64,000 bases of DNA from Ochotona curzoniae (lineage: Eukaryota > Chordata > Mammalia > Lagomorpha > Ochotonidae), in contig NW_024467120.1 of NCBI RefSeq assembly GCF_017591425.1, forward strand, positions 8,866,001 to 8,930,000, written 5' to 3'. Under the pieces are notes generated by a model that saw only the letters and a program-made list of their open reading frames with translations, was not told the DNA's origin and did not search any database. The translations under genes were made by a program, and so were the position numbers. Below, piece by piece: positions 12,773-26,008 of this stretch (positions are counted from its first letter, which is position 1; every line of letters starts with the position of its first letter).

Positions 12773-15227
12773 TCTACAACCTCAGAAACAGTTAATATAT
12801 TTAATGAAGATCAAGGGGCATAAAAAATTACATTTCTTTTAAGTCATTGTTTATACTAAGCTAATTGAATTTAAAAGTAATTAAATAAGAAATGATCAAT
12901 TAGATATCTATTTTGTCTTATATAATTATGTTGGGGTTTTTTGCCTCTATTTCCCAATTGTTGCTGGGCAGCTTTTAAATCATGTCAATTAAAAAAAAAG
13001 GGGGATAATTATTTCATGTCTTAGAGCCCAAAGTATTATTATCACAGATATATGGCTGCTGAAGTTAGCTGTTCCTTACAGATAGGATTCCTTAGCGTAA
13101 TTGATCTTAGCAATCCTATCACATTGCAAACATGTCAACTTGGGAGGAGATCTATTATAATGGTTTTTAATGAGTATCTTGTTTATATGATGCCCCATAT
13201 AAACCTGACCAAGCCCTGTGTATACCACTTCTTCTTTGTGCAAGAGAGACACTTACTTTAGATTTCAAATGTAAAAGAAGCCCAAATCACTTACCTAATT
13301 ACATCACTAAGAATACAGGATATCTGTGAAAGTGCCTTAAATGCATCCAACTTTCACTCAGCTTTCCTTCCATTCTTCCCTTTCTGGAAAGAAATCATCA
13401 TTGGGTGATACACTTAATTGAGGAACATTTTTCACAATCCTACTTTTCATATATGTTTCCTATAGCAGAAGCTGTGTTGGATAAGTAATTCTATATGTAA
13501 TGTGTAATTTGACTGGTAGAGAACTATTCTTCAGTATCCTAGTTACTAATCCTTTTCATGTTTCTCGCTGAACCGAGTGGTAACAGATATCCACTATATA
13601 CTGAAGTTCTACTTCATGTTTATTAGTTCATCCAAGTTTCACAGCCATCGTTGTCCTTTGTCTGGACTTTCATACTTACTACCTGCAGTTTCACTTTAAA
13701 TATCTTTAAGATCAGGTAGTCAGGCTCAGCAGGATCTTCTGGCTTTACATGCCTGGTAAATCAGTGAAGACATCAGGATACTATCATGCCTTCTGTTAGT
13801 CTTCCCTAATGACCACATTGCCACATTGATTTCTCCTGTAAAGAACATATAAGTTAACACTTGAAGATGGCTTGCAATGCTCTACAATTAGCATGCCGGT
13901 GATTTATCTCTTCAATCAGATTGTGAACTCCCCAAACAACACTACATGTATATCAGTGAGAAGGGTGGAAGTTCAAGATCTACTTGGGGAAAGGTACTCT
14001 GCTGCCTGCTAGCCTGTGCCTTGCTTTGGCAGATCACAATCCATCTCTACAGGATCATCCTGTCTCCTCCACCACTAGTGTACCTTGTATCTGGATTATT
14101 TTTGATTATGAAATCTAATCCTCAGATCTCCTGTCCACTAAATAACCTAGGGCAAATTTATCTGCCACTGTGCCACCCAATTATTGCTGTTTGGCAAGTC
14201 CCAGGGTAGCCCATTTGCTGCTGTTCTCACACATCTTTGACAGTTGTTGTTTAGGTTGGGTCCTGATTTCAAACTTAAGCTGATGGCATAACTGCCTACT
14301 TTTCTGGACATAATGTATAGGCAGGCTTTTATCTGTCTAGACAAGCTTGGACATGACCTTGTATGTGAGTGCAGTTGGAGAAAGGTAAGAGGGAAGAATA
14401 CAGCTACTGTGTCATCTAACATTCTGCCTGTTGAGAGAAAAGAACTGTGTCAGGTTCACCTTTGCAGTGGAATGTGGATTTGTGAACACATCCTTGACTT
14501 ATTGTTGATGTTGTTGGTTTGGTAAGGCTATAGCTATTTATGATGCAGCTAGGCATTCTTATAAAAATACAAACAACAACAACAACAAAAACAACCAAAC
14601 AGTACTTGACAGCTAAGAGAACTTCTTAGAATGATCAAAAGACCTTATCATCTCTCCTTTTGCCAGAAGAGGTCTCCATCTCTCACAAGCATAATGGCTA
14701 ATCCGGCCTGCAAAACCAGAAGCAAGTCTTGAGGTGTGCTGAAATGGCTGAGTGGTTTTGCTTTTGCACTGGAAACTGGTCACATGCATTTGTCGAATTA
14801 AATCCATGGTTTGTCTTGAAAGCTTTTTGTCGTAAGAGCCTTTAATGGTATATGTTTGTGTAGGTTGTGAAGTCTCACTAGCTACTTGGAATCAAAAGGA
14901 TTGAAAACATTTTGTAACAACTATAGTTGTGCCTCCCCCACTCCCATTGATATGTTTTGGAACATCTGAAAAAAACTTTTCTTGTGAAAAGTGTCCCCTG
15001 GCTGAGATAGTGGGTCAACAGCATTCTTCACCCAGACTCCCAATTTTCTGTTCTTTAAGAAAGACAGCGTTGGCTGGCACACATTGAGTGTAGAATACTC
15101 TGTGTTTCACAGTACGTGGGAATCGCTGCATAGGAAAAGCCTCTGACATCCAACACGAATGTTTCCATGTCAGGTAGGAATTTTGACATTTGCTTCAGCG
15201 TGGCCATGGTGTTGCTGTGTCCATTCT
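12773..15227. other. Intergenic sequence upstream of HDGFL1
   Basis: No coding region. A short stretch around 13900 (CAATCAGATTGTGAACTCC) resembles an ancient L2/MIR-class motif but is too short to call. A CAA-rich stretch lies near 14570-14596. Confidence 0.6.
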
Positions 15228-15330
15228 GTGACGCAGGTCCGCGCGTTCATCTGGGTTATTCCTGCGTCCTTATAATAGCCACAGCCTCGGTGTAGGGACA
15301 ACTCAAGCGCGGGGTGTCTGCTAGGGCATC
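15228..15330 (+). promoter_or_regulatory. Putative HDGFL1 promoter: small CpG cluster with TATA-like motif
   Basis: About 100-200 bp before the HDGFL1 start, CpG dinucleotides become locally frequent (GTGACGCAGG, CCGCGCG, CTGCGTCC, CCTCGG, AAGCGCGGGG) in an otherwise CpG-poor window. A TATA-like CTTATAATAG lies near 15269-15278, which would place transcription start near 15300, about 135 bases before the ATG. This is inferred from position and composition only. Confidence 0.35.
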
Positions 15331-15353
15331 TGAGTGCCATTCTCCAATGCTAA

Positions 15354-15722
<369 letters not shown>

Positions 15723-16043
15723 CTATTGGTGGGTGAGGGTCTTACCTGCAGGCCTGGGCCCAGGCCCGAGTTGATGGCAGAGAGTGAAGCACAGTGGCCT
15801 AACCCAGTTTATGAGGAGGTGGAGGTGGAACGCACAGAGGGCCAGCAGGAGCAGGGACCAGTGAAGAGGGGCCCACTGGACCAGGTCCCCAAACGACTGT
15901 GGGAAGAGGAGGAGGAGGCACCTGGCACAGATGAGAATCTGCAGCTGGTGGAGATGGAGAATGTCAGCATCATGGGACAGGTCCACAAGGAGGAAGCTGC
16001 TGAGCTGAAGACCTGGGCCATAGCAGGGGGTGATGACCTGTAG
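15723..16043 (+). pseudogene. HDGFL1: HDGFL1 C-terminal acidic region, in frame beyond the TAG
   Basis: After the TAG the same frame stays open for 106 codons to a second TAG at 16041-16043. If the first stop were decoded, residues would run to 201. The segment looks like the HDGFL1 tail. A basic pair at 143-144 and another at 152-153 (KR...PKR) could form a bipartite nuclear-localisation signal. An acidic run EEEEE follows at 156-160, then a VEMENVS stretch, and the end is Gly-Gly-Asp-Asp-Leu, resembling the end of human HDGFL1 as I remember it. About 50 residues appear to be missing relative to human. No frameshift separates the two halves, so the stop is either recent or tolerated. It is annotated as pseudogene because a normal start-to-stop reading does not reach it. 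Readthrough is possible because CTA follows the TAG directly. Confidence 0.65.
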
Positions 16044-16640
16044 CCACTGCACGCTTTTACCAGAGTCCTGCCATGGGTGACTTCAGCCCATCCGTCCCTA
16101 CCCTGTTCTCCTGCCTCCTGCCCTGCTCATTCCCTGCCCCCAAACCAGGCTCCCACCTTCACAGAATGGGCTTCACTCTTGGACAATCTTAACCACCCTC
16201 TGTGGGACATTCTGGGACACTGCTTTGGAGTCGGGAAGTGACAGGGGCAGGAGAGCAGGGGACCCTGGGAGGACAGTCTTCAAACTGAATAAGGGGCCGA
16301 GAGAGTGACATCTTTCTGAGCTGCTGCCCCGTTTACTCTATCTGCGAGACCAGTTCAGGAATACCAGCAGTGGCCCATGGCTTGTCCTGGAAGGCGTCCA
16401 TTGCACAAATCCTCTTTTCCCACCTCTGGAGTTCTGGGAACCGACACTGGGGCCTTCCACGTTGTTCCTGAAGCTGAACGACTTGGTGGAAGAAGTATGT
16501 GTCCGCATGTAGAACTCTGAGGGTGCTGGTGGGGGGCCCCAGGGAGACCTGGTTTCCCGCTTACATTCCCTCCCCCGTAAAACACCCATCAGGCTTGTTA
16601 TTGAACGCCTTTTAATAAACAAGAAGAACATTGACATTCA
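16044..16640 (+). other. HDGFL1 3' UTR-like segment
   Basis: This GC-richer segment has no further conserved frame and runs from the second HDGFL1 stop to the poly(A) signal. Composition falls back to the AT-rich background just beyond it. Because the locus descends from an HDGF mRNA copy, the segment may derive from the parental HDGF 3' UTR. Aligning it with the HDGF 3' UTR would settle that. Confidence 0.55.
16614..16619 (+). terminator. Polyadenylation signal AATAAA of the HDGFL1 locus
   Basis: A canonical AATAAA sits about 570 bases after the second HDGFL1 stop. A GT-rich downstream element (GCTGTGTGTGCCTGTGTTGT) starts near 16649, the right distance for cleavage around 16630-16645. It closes the GC-rich island. 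Confidence 0.65.
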
Positions 16641-17644
16641 GAACTACCGCTGTGTGTGCCTGTGTTGTGCCTCCAGTTGTCTGTCACCCCGTGAGGAGAT
16701 GAGCGGTTGGCATTTCGGGGATGTGGTATCGTTTTGGACCGACACTCCCAGCCTGATCGCTTAGTGTTTCTACCCATCCTACATATGATCTATTGAGACG
16801 ACAGAAGGAAGTCAGTGACCCTCCCAGACTTTTCCCAGAAGCGGGGGCTCTCTGTGTCTTCCTTTATCTGCTGCTTTTCGTTTCTCCTTTACCCCCTTGG
16901 GCTCTGATGGAAAAAATGTGGATGCAATTTTTGAAAGTTTGAACCTCAGACTTTTTCAGTTCTGAGAACTAAAACCTGTTAATGAAAGCAAATACTTGTG
17001 GGTCTGTTCGCTTAGTCTGTAACTCTTCAATGCCATTCTATCGTCTGTGTATCTATCCTGTGTTAAAAACAATTTTATACAGAGGTGCTTCAGAATTACT
17101 CTTGAGAAACCTATTGTTTTAGGGGCTTTCCCACTTGCAGTAATCACTGTCAGTGACAGGAATGAATGGACAACTTAAAAGGTTCGCATGACTACAAACT
17201 GGAAGAACGGCTAAGTTGAGCACTCTAAATGCATTGCTGAACAACGCTGAAGAACAACCATGTGGGAGAAGAACTAATGATGAAAGAATCGGTCCGTTGC
17301 ATGGGTGTGTGGCGCATGCACACTTTCCCAGATATCATAATTCTGTGTTTTTCCAGTTCCTTTCGACCATCAGATAACTGTGTATCCCCTGGTTTTAGAA
17401 TGCAGACTGCTTCACAACTTGTTAAATGGCTTAAACGCATGCATCCCTGTTTCTGTGTTCCTCAGCATTGTGCTCACACAGAAGCCTGTGTGGTGGAACA
17501 TATTCAGATATCATTAACCAGCGGGTTGGAAAACTGCAGCCACATTTTTCAGCCCTGTGAGAGATGCTGCGTTTATTTTCAAACACGTAAGCCAGATGAT
17601 TCCTTGTTCTTCAACTGTAGACGTTACAATAATATTAGTATTAT

Positions 17645-17810
17645 AAGTCACTGATCATTGCATTTCTACTGTGTACCCTGAAGAATAACCTCCTTCGGTC
17701 TTTGAAATAATCTGGCAAGGCAGGCACTAGTGCTGAGTTCTCACGATGGCAGAGGCTCCGGTACAGAGACATTAAGTAGCTTTGCTCCTGAATTCCACAG
17801 AATACTCAGG
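17645..17810 (-). repeat. Probable MIR fragment, antisense
   Basis: CATTTCTACTGTGTACCCTG, GGCAGGCACTAG, CTCACGATGGCAGAGG and ACATTAAGTAGCTTTGC fall in the order expected from the MIR reverse complement, with strong divergence. Confidence 0.5.
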
Positions 17811-17929
17811 ACTCAAATATAGATTTTACAGGTCCGAAAAGTAAACTCTTTCTCTAGAATTACACAAACAAGCAGTAATTTTCTTATTAGCAAGCAGTTA
17901 TTTTAGTATTAATAAGTAATCATTGCCAG

Positions 17930-18135
17930 TGGCTAATACTGCAGCTCTAAAATAAGCCCAGGTGCTACCCTGTAAGTTTCTGTGAGTACAACTACTCAGT
18001 TAAATTGCCAATATTTACTCAGTTTTTGGAGCTAGGGAACTGAGGGCCAGAGATGTTAAGAAATTTTGCAAAGTCCATACAACTGATAAATGACAGAGCC
18101 AGATTCTGAGGTCCTCCTCCCATTTTAGTCATGGA
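17930..18135 (-). repeat. MIR fragment, antisense
   Basis: GGAACTGAGGGCCAGAGATG, TTAAGAAATTTTGCAAAG, ATAAATGACAGAGCCAGATT and CTGAGGTCCTCC are typical of the reverse-complement MIR core and 5' part. Bounds are approximate. Confidence 0.65.
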
Positions 18136-18139
18136 TAAT

Positions 18140-21100
18140 TTGTTCCAGCCTATGTTATTTCTCTCCACTGAATAAAACTTACTGTTGAATAAAATGGGCA
18201 TGTGAGACCCCTATACTACCAGGAAGAGAACATTTAGAAATTTGTAAGGCAAAGAATATGTTAACAAAAATTTCCAGTGGGTTTCTGAAGAAATCATCTG
18301 ACAGTTGTTTTGTCTTCCAATTATGTGCTGAAATGAGGACAGTCGCACACTCACTATTTTGCAAGATGTGTGTTACTCCAAGAAATTTGAATATGGATGG
18401 GTATATTTGCCACAGGCAGACAGGTGATTTTCATAAGGTTTTTGTGGAGGCACAGCTTCCAAAATGATCCAATAACTTGAAAGATAGAAATGAAATTACT
18501 ATCATTGGGTCCCTCTGTTTGTATTGTTTATTCATCCTTTTGTATTTCTAACATTGGTGATGAAAAAAAAAAGTTTATTTCAAAGTGGCAAACACATCTG
18601 CCTTCCTGGTGATTATAATAATGTGGTAAAAAAAAGGGGGGGGGCGGTAATACAACTAATAGTATACCTAAAAATGATACACTGAATAACTGAACACAGT
18701 TACAACCTAAAGAAGAATACACATGGGCAGGGTATCTATATTCTCAATCTTCTTTTCCTTGAGAGCAGATCCCATTTGTGACCCGAAGATAAGTATTTTT
18801 TAAAATTTCTTTGTTGAACATGCTCAATAATTCTGGTGTTTATCCTTTTGTCTCTTGAAACGTGTGTCCCAGTGCAAAATTCCTGATCAATAATTAGTTA
18901 CCTCACAGAAGAAAAGGCTGCCTAAGACCTGCTGCTGCTGCGTGTTGTCAGTAGCTAAAGTTGATCATGAGCTTTCAGAAGACAGAACCCATGCCTGCTC
19001 CATGGTCGATGATTTGCAGACAGGTTTAGCATCCTATGTTTTGCACAGATCTCAAAGCGTGTGATGTTTCCTGCAGACATCACTTTGGCAAGTGATTGGG
19101 GTGACTCTTAATGTTGGAAATGTTGGCTTCTGGTAGCTTGCATTTCCTTTTCACCTGTTCTGCACATTCTCACCAGAGATGAGTCTTGCATCTTGCGTCT
19201 TGCATTTTGTTGTTTAAAAACATAGTAGATATTCAGAGCATGCATCTTCCATTTGCTTCATCAGCAGCATTCTTGTCAAGGAAACACTTTCCACCATTCC
19301 TGTTCCAGATGCAAATACTGAACCCACTTCTAAAAAGAACTGCCTCCTTCCCTACATCCGCCAGCCACTCAACCTAAGAGCCACCCTTATGGGAACTTAC
19401 ACTAGTCACATCCTGATGTCTTGTTTATTGTTTGCTTTCCCACTAGACTGGAGGAGAAAGAAAATGTGTTTTCATGTTCTAGCATACTCTAAAAACATGC
19501 CACAGTAACAAAGCAAGACATATCTTCTAAGAGCCTGAAGCTCTGTTTTCACCTACTATCCTTGTAGCCACGTGTTGGAGAAGGGCCATCTGCGGTATAG
19601 CCCACATTCTGATTCTAAAGACAGAGTCGTAGAGCAACCTGTCTTGTAGACAGTGTGTGGCTTGAGAGTGGTTTTATGTCTGGGAGAGCAGCTGCTGACA
19701 TGAGGTGACTTGGAGATATTGACAGCTCTCATCAACCCAAAGAAATCTCACTCTTAATGCCAAGATAATGCTGTTTTGTCCAGATTGCCCCATTTTTCAA
19801 CACTTAGCTTTGTGAAGTCACACACGAGCATCATGTTCGCAATGCACGAGATCCACAGTAAGCAAAGGGCCAATCTGATTGCTGCCTTTGCCAGATAGGA
19901 ACCGTGCAGTGACCACTGACCAGGCATTCACAGAGTATGGGAAGAGAGCTTTCATACACTGAGATAGTGACACATCTTATTGTGGATTCCTGTCAGTGGG
20001 CACTTAATATGTGTAAAGGGGCAGATCCTTCTGGCTAAACTTGACTGGCCAACTATCTGTTTTCAATGTAAATAGCTACTTTTCCTAATACTGGTGACAA
20101 AACGGACCTGTAAGACTTTGAGATATCAAAAATAGACACTTGAATGATTTTCCAGAGTCATTCTGGCAACAGGCAATTTTCTCAGTGTAGTCTGAGTTTT
20201 ACATGTTGTGATTGCCACATCTTGGACGTGGAGTGGCAAAATGACTTTCAAAATGGAAAATAATTTTCACCTGCTTCACTGGCCTGACGTGTGCTCAGTG
20301 CCCGAGGACTTACACACCATGCATCATTTTGTGAATGCCCTTTTTTGGTTCTAAGACTTTTAGAATTGTTTCTTCCAAAAATTAGAACCTTTATTTGTGT
20401 CTTCCTTTGAGGAGGTTGTCACTGAATTAGTTCATTAGGATTACAATCACACCAATGTGCTTCCACAAGACCCAATTTTTCCTTAAAAAATGCTTACCCT
20501 CTGTCTCTTACAATTATGAGTTTTTGTCAATTACTACATTTTACAATGCATTTAGACAAGAAATGTCATCATTATGCTTATTTTAGGAACCCAGTAAGTG
20601 CCTTGTTCATTTTGGGTATTCATTGGTGGTTCATAGAGAAAGGAATCACTGTTTGAGAAAATGAAGCTGCCTTGCCATTTCTCGGGCTCTCACAAGAAAG
20701 TGTGGGGACTATTGCCATGCCTTGTAAGCTATGGTATGAGAAATGTATACATTTTTAAAAAAAGTAAGTCTATGCCACATACTAAACATGCTTCCTTGTG
20801 TTATGCATGAATGTTGGTGTCACAACATAGCAGATCCTAGGCAGACTGAAGCCTATTCCCAAAGATTGCCATCTGATCCTGAGCGTGGGCAAGCAGAACA
20901 GCCACAATGGTCGCCTTCTTTTTTATCTCCTTAATAAGCTGATACTTTATTACTAGCTTATTTTAATGTGGGAACCAGCTAGGTGATTTATGGCTTTGGA
21001 GCCATCCAAATGTAGATTTAAATTCTTGCCCCACAGTTTAAGAGTTGTGTGTTCTCGGTTTGCCTTCACACAAAGTTGTGGTAAAGCTTTTCTGGTGGCA

Positions 21101-23219
21101 GGTGTGTGGTGTGATCTCACATGCTAAAATACGGGCAAGTGAATTTCCTTTCCTTCAAAGTAAATTCAGAGACTAACCATCCCATTTCAAATAATTAGAG
21201 CTCAATTTATCACCTTTATTTGGGAAAACACTGGAGTCCTTTACCCAATGCAGGCAGCGCCCTGGTTGTAATTTATATGATAATTCTATATTTAGTCAGC
21301 CCATATGTGGGGAGAGACTGGAAATCTTATCGTTCCATTTCCTCATATTGCTCTTTAATAACTTCTTTGAATTCCCTCATTGGTGGCAGAGATATACTGT
21401 GTAGACACATCCAATTTTAAATATTCCTCTCTTTTGGCCAGCTGCATCCCTCCCCTGGCACTTTTACTGCTCCAGTTATTTCCCTCGGACCCACTAAGTC
21501 TTCTAATGGGTATTTCTTAAATGCATCTCCTTGACTACTATATATCCCTGAGTTTTTTTCCTCCCCGTTGTAGAAATGGTAATTGTATTGCTCTAGTTAT
21601 TTCTTGGCTCCCTTGGTGTTTTTTTCTTCTTTCTTTCTTTTTTTTTTGCACGTACCTATCTTTTCACACGTAATTTTAATGAGCTGCCCAACTTGATGGC
21701 TAAAAGGAGCTGGAGTGCCTCGAGAGACTGACCCTTCTTTCCGGGAGCTCTCTCAGGCATCATGTCCTCCTGTGTTTAGCAAGTGTCATTGCATTTTTCT
21801 TTTTATTATTTTCCAACACCTTAGTCAACGCTTCATCACAGTCATTACCTGCCTCTCCTGGTGATGCACTTAACACTTCATTTGTGTGTGTGCGTGTGTA
21901 TGTGTGCTGCTCCACTCTCATTGTCAACTAGACACGCGTTCCCTCTGGTGCTCAGTGCTCGTCGCCAGTCACGCCCTGGGTGCCGTTCCCTCACCTGCCT
22001 CCCTTTAGCAGACACCACAGCACAGCCTCTGCATTCTAACCTTAACTGCTATATCAGACCAAAGTGCTGATTTGAGTCGGTGAATACATTGAAGACAGCA
22101 CCTTTAAAATAAACTGCTAAATTAGGAGAAAGCTGAGAATAACTGCATTCATTTTTTGGTTCATTGGAGGTGAGGGAGGAGAAAGCAAGTAGGAGATGCC
22201 GCTGTGCTGCATCTGAGGACACCGAGAACAGACCTGTGAGTCAGAATGTCAAGGTCTCTCCCTTCCCCAGTGTCGCTCCTGCAGAACTGCAGACAAATGG
22301 GCAGTGAATAAGTTAGAGCATTTCAGAATGTCATCATGCCAGAGTGAGACAGAATGACCAAGGAAGGAATACATATTTCAATTTATGCTAAAATTAAATT
22401 TTATATATTAGTGGTCTCTTGATAACCCGAAGGCTCATTTCAAATTCAGCTGCTCTTAGTGGAACCAAAATATTTCTGTAACACTATTGAATTCATAACA
22501 CAATTGCCTGTAACAAAGGTTCTCAATATTTTCAATGTGTAGAAAATGATCCCAGAGAATTTTACTGCCAGGAATCTTTCCTGTAGGGGTGAGGCAACAA
22601 CAGCACCCACTTACGCAGTGTTTATTATGTACTGATTTTGAGATATTTTAGCAAACAGCATAAGCAAAGTTCCCTACCTGTTGGTTCTTCCATTTCAGCA
22701 GGTATTGCAAGATGACTAAGAATTAGTAACAATGACCAAGTTGTTTTGTTTGTTAGAAAGTTAAGAATGCTACTGGGAAAAGAAGCAAGAGGCAAGGTAA
22801 GTAGGAATACAGAATAGTAAGCAGGGATTGTGGGATTTAAAATGCGGCAGTGGAGATGGTCTCCAAGTTTAGGCGAACCCTCCAAATTCCTCTTTGTTTC
22901 GTTTCCTCTTACCTCAAGTTATTACATCAGAATGAAAATGAATATAGTGACCTCCTTTTAAAGATGATAATCTGATTCAACATAATTGTTAAGCAAAAAT
23001 AACCTCTAAGTGCAGATGCTTTACAATCAATTGCAAGTGATAGACCTGGCAACAAAGAGATACACAAATCTTGTAATATTACCAATGCAATGACTGGTTC
23101 ATTGGTACCAGTTATTTGCCAATGTGCTGCATACATCAAGAATGCTTACAGGAACACTTTCCAATAGTCCAGCCCATGTCATAAGCTGATGTCATGGTAC
23201 GCCAACTACTCTGCTTCCT
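18140..23219. other. Intergenic, no gene recognised
   Basis: Five kilobases without an identifiable gene or confident repeat. It contains a short GGGGGGG-bearing tract near 18635 and a TG-rich run near 21880-21908. The frames are short and unremarkable. Confidence 0.6.
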
Positions 23220-23582
23220 TTTTTTTAAAAAATTTATTCATTTTTTTTGAAAAATCAATAAATATTTTACAGAGGTTTTAAATAGGTTTACAGAGAGGAG
23301 GCACAGAGAGAAAGATCTATCATCTATGGGTTCACTCCCCAACTGTTTGCAATGGCTGGAGCTGAGTTATCTGAAGCCAGGAGCCCAGAGCTCCTTCTGG
23401 CTTTCCCATGAGGATGCGGGGTCCAAAGCAAAGGGTTTGGACCATTCTCCATTGCTTTTTCCGGCAATAAGCAGGGAGCTGGATGGGAGGTAGGACAGCT
23501 AGGACATTGAACCAGTGTCCACAGTCAACATTTGTAGGCAGAAGAGTAGTCAACTGAACCATTTCATCATTGGGCTGGCCCC
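23220..23582 (-). repeat. CSINE, full length, diverged, antisense
   Basis: It starts with a T-run and an expanded A/T tail, contains ATGGGTTCACTCCCC and GAAGCCAGGAGCCCAG, and ends TGGGCTGGCCCC, the reverse complement of the SINE 5' end. It is more diverged than the copies at 25.0, 37.1 and 56.2 kb. Confidence 0.88.
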
Positions 23583-24996
23583 AACATCAAGATTTTCCTA
23601 AATTAAATTTCCCAACAGTTTTGTGAAAGCCTTCTCTATTTTTGGCACAATCTTCTATAGTTCAGAATCTGAACTGTTTCATGGGAGGAGTGGAGATTTT
23701 AGTTGGGAAAATAGATACAAGTCAAACATGTTCCATGAGTCCTATATTCAAACCAGTCTTGGATTAAGAAAACAAACAAACAAACAAATAAACAAAAACT
23801 TGAAATGCCAGTAAGTTAGATGGACAGTTATCCTGGGTTAAAGGAACCCTTTTGCAAACTGTACAAAAGGATGCATCTAGAATGCATCAAATGCTTCGTA
23901 TTACAATATAGAGAAGGCCAATAATTTTACTATTTCCATTTGGCTGACATTGCTAACAACTGTTCACCTGTTAGCAGATGCTACCATTAAGTCTGAGTGT
24001 ATTAGGCTTGAAAAAAAAATCCACATGCAGGCTCCTTGGAGAGGCAGACAATTTTGTGCCATATCAATTAAGGAGGTAGTTCAGTGTTCACATTCTTAGG
24101 TTTCTTATGAGACTGTCGAAGGAGTGAACATCCACGCTATCTTTTCATCATATTGATACGAATGTTTGAATGCCAAGCAGATGTAGTTCAATGAAGGCAT
24201 TCTGTAATATTTCCGACTCTGTGGGTTTAAAAAAAGGCAAGAGAGTGATGAAAATGACATTTTGCATCTCCAGTACTCACTGTGGAATGAAAGAAAATGA
24301 AGACAAAAAAAAAAAAAAGAACAAAAACAGGTTCCCTTATCCAGATCCTCCTCTGAAAATAGCTTTTAAAGCAGCTCCCAGGAACAAATATTCTACAATA
24401 CGAGAGTATCAACATGAAAGTTGTTCAATGAATTCCTCTAGCATAAGAATAATGAGCAGCTTAAAAACGGTGGTCTGCACTGACCTCCTGGCCTGCATAC
24501 CGGAGTCATAGCTTGCTGTCCAGGAGTCAAAAATCCTTTTAAGAAGCTGCAGACACGTGAGTCTTTCTTTCCTAGTCTTGTGACACCAGGAGGTCTCAGG
24601 TATTCCTCTCATTCATCTATTTTGAAGGAAATGAATAAATAAATAATAAAAAGATTATGTTACAAACAGTTGATATCAAGTGCCCTATGCTATGTTTGGA
24701 GACGATTTTAGCTATTAATAAGTAGGTGCCTCAAAATGGTATCACAAAAATTATTATCAAAAAATATCATGCAAGGCTGCTCTCTCTGCCTTAGCTCCTT
24801 CTGGCTCAAGAGAACATAGCTGCTGTCACCATCACCCCCCACTAATACTGATGATTATTCACAGTAGAACTCTGTGCAGGCTTTGTGAGAAGGGACCTGC
24901 TGCTGAACATCCTCCAGACTGTGGGCAGAGGCACAGGGATTTGGGAGCCAGATCGTTCTTTGTATATGAAATGTCGATTTGACCTTGTCTTGTCCT

Positions 24997-25020
24997 TCTT
25001 TATTATTATTATTATTATTT
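24997..25020. repeat. (ATT)n microsatellite at a SINE insertion point
   Basis: TTATTATTATTATTATTATT precedes the antisense SINE. Similar ATT-rich DNA follows that SINE at 25345-25370, consistent with an AT-rich target duplicated on insertion. Confidence 0.8.
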
Positions 25021-25343
25021 TTGAAGATTTATTTTTATTATTTTTTTATTGGAAAGGCGGATAGACAGAGAGGAGAGACAGAGAGGAAGATCTTCCATCC
25101 GATGATTCACTCCCCAGGTGGCCACAATGGCTGGAGCTGAGCCAATCCGAAGCCAGGAGCCTCTTCCGGGTCTCCCACACGGGTGCAGGGTCCCGAAGCC
25201 TTGGGCCATCCTCGACTGCTTTCCCTGGCCACAGGCAGGGAGCTGGAAGGGAAGCGGGGCTGCCGGGATTAGAACCGGCGCCCATATGGGATCCCGGGCG
25301 TGCTAGGTGAGGACTTAACCACTTGCGCCTCTGCGCCGGGCCC
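25021..25343 (-). repeat. Young CSINE, full length, antisense
   Basis: A near-complete copy still rich in CpG (CTTCCGGGTC, GGCGCCC, GCGCCGGGCCC), so probably one of the youngest insertions here. The flanks are ATT-rich on both sides. Open frames over it are translated SINE. Confidence 0.93.
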
Positions 25344-25431
25344 GTATTATTTTATTTATTATTATTTTTTTTTACCAAGCTTAGACACAAAGCATTCAAG
25401 TAAACTTGTTTAAAAAAAAAAATCTCCAGCT

Positions 25432-26008
25432 AGGGCCCAGCACAGTAGCTTAGTGGCTAAAATCCTCACCTTGCACCAGCTGGAATCCCATATGGGTGCT
25501 GGTTCGTAACCCCGGGGGCTCTGCTTCCCATCCAGCTCCCTTCTTGTGGCCTGGAAAGCAGTCAAGGATGCCCCAAAACGTTGGGACCCTGCACCTGCAA
25601 GGGACACCTAGAAGAAGCTCCTGGCTCCTAGCTTCAGATGCGCACAGCTCTGGCAGTTGTAGCCACCTGGGGAGTGAATCATCAAATGGAAGATCTTCCT
25701 CTCTGCCTCTGTTGTGGGCTAAGGAGTTGATTAGCACTCCTTAAGCTGAGCACTACAGGAAATGGGCTTGGGGCTAAAAGCACCTGGTCTAATCAGACTC
25801 ATTGGCATCCTATTATTCTGTTAAAGGGCTTGGGGGAAAGAGTCTATAAGGAGTAATAAAGGGAGGCTTTGGAGAGACTTCCACCATCACTGGTCTCCTG
25901 TTTGTGCTTCATCCCCAGACCCTGGCTGTGGCCGGTGCATGCCTCTCCTCCTCTCTGTATATATCTGACTTTCCAATAAAAATTTCAAAATCTTAAAAAC
26001 AAAAAAAA
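25432..26008 (+). repeat. CSINE, sense, split by a 229-bp insert
   Basis: It starts AGGGCCCAGCACAGTAGC and ends with CCAATAAAAA and an A-rich tail. A duplication CTCCAGCT flanks it at 25424-25431 and 26009-26016. The CT-rich 3' part is interrupted at 25711-25939, and the SINE resumes at 25940. Confidence 0.92.
25711..25939 (+). mobile_element. Compact LTR-like insert inside the CSINE
   Basis: This 229-bp block is absent from every other CSINE copy in the window. It is bracketed by a 7-bp duplication of SINE sequence, TGCCTCT (25704-25710 and 25940-25946). It begins GTTGTGGGC and ends CCGGTGCA, has a TATAAG motif near 25845, AATAAA at 25855-25860, and about 80 bases after that. This is the layout of a tiny solo LTR (U3-R-U5) and differs from a tailed retroposon because there is no A-tail. 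The family is not recognised. Confidence 0.7.

Noticed and set aside
17262..17654. 130-codon plus-strand frame
   Set aside because: Cys/His-rich in places but with no regular zinc-finger spacing, no similarity recognised, and no gene signals around it.
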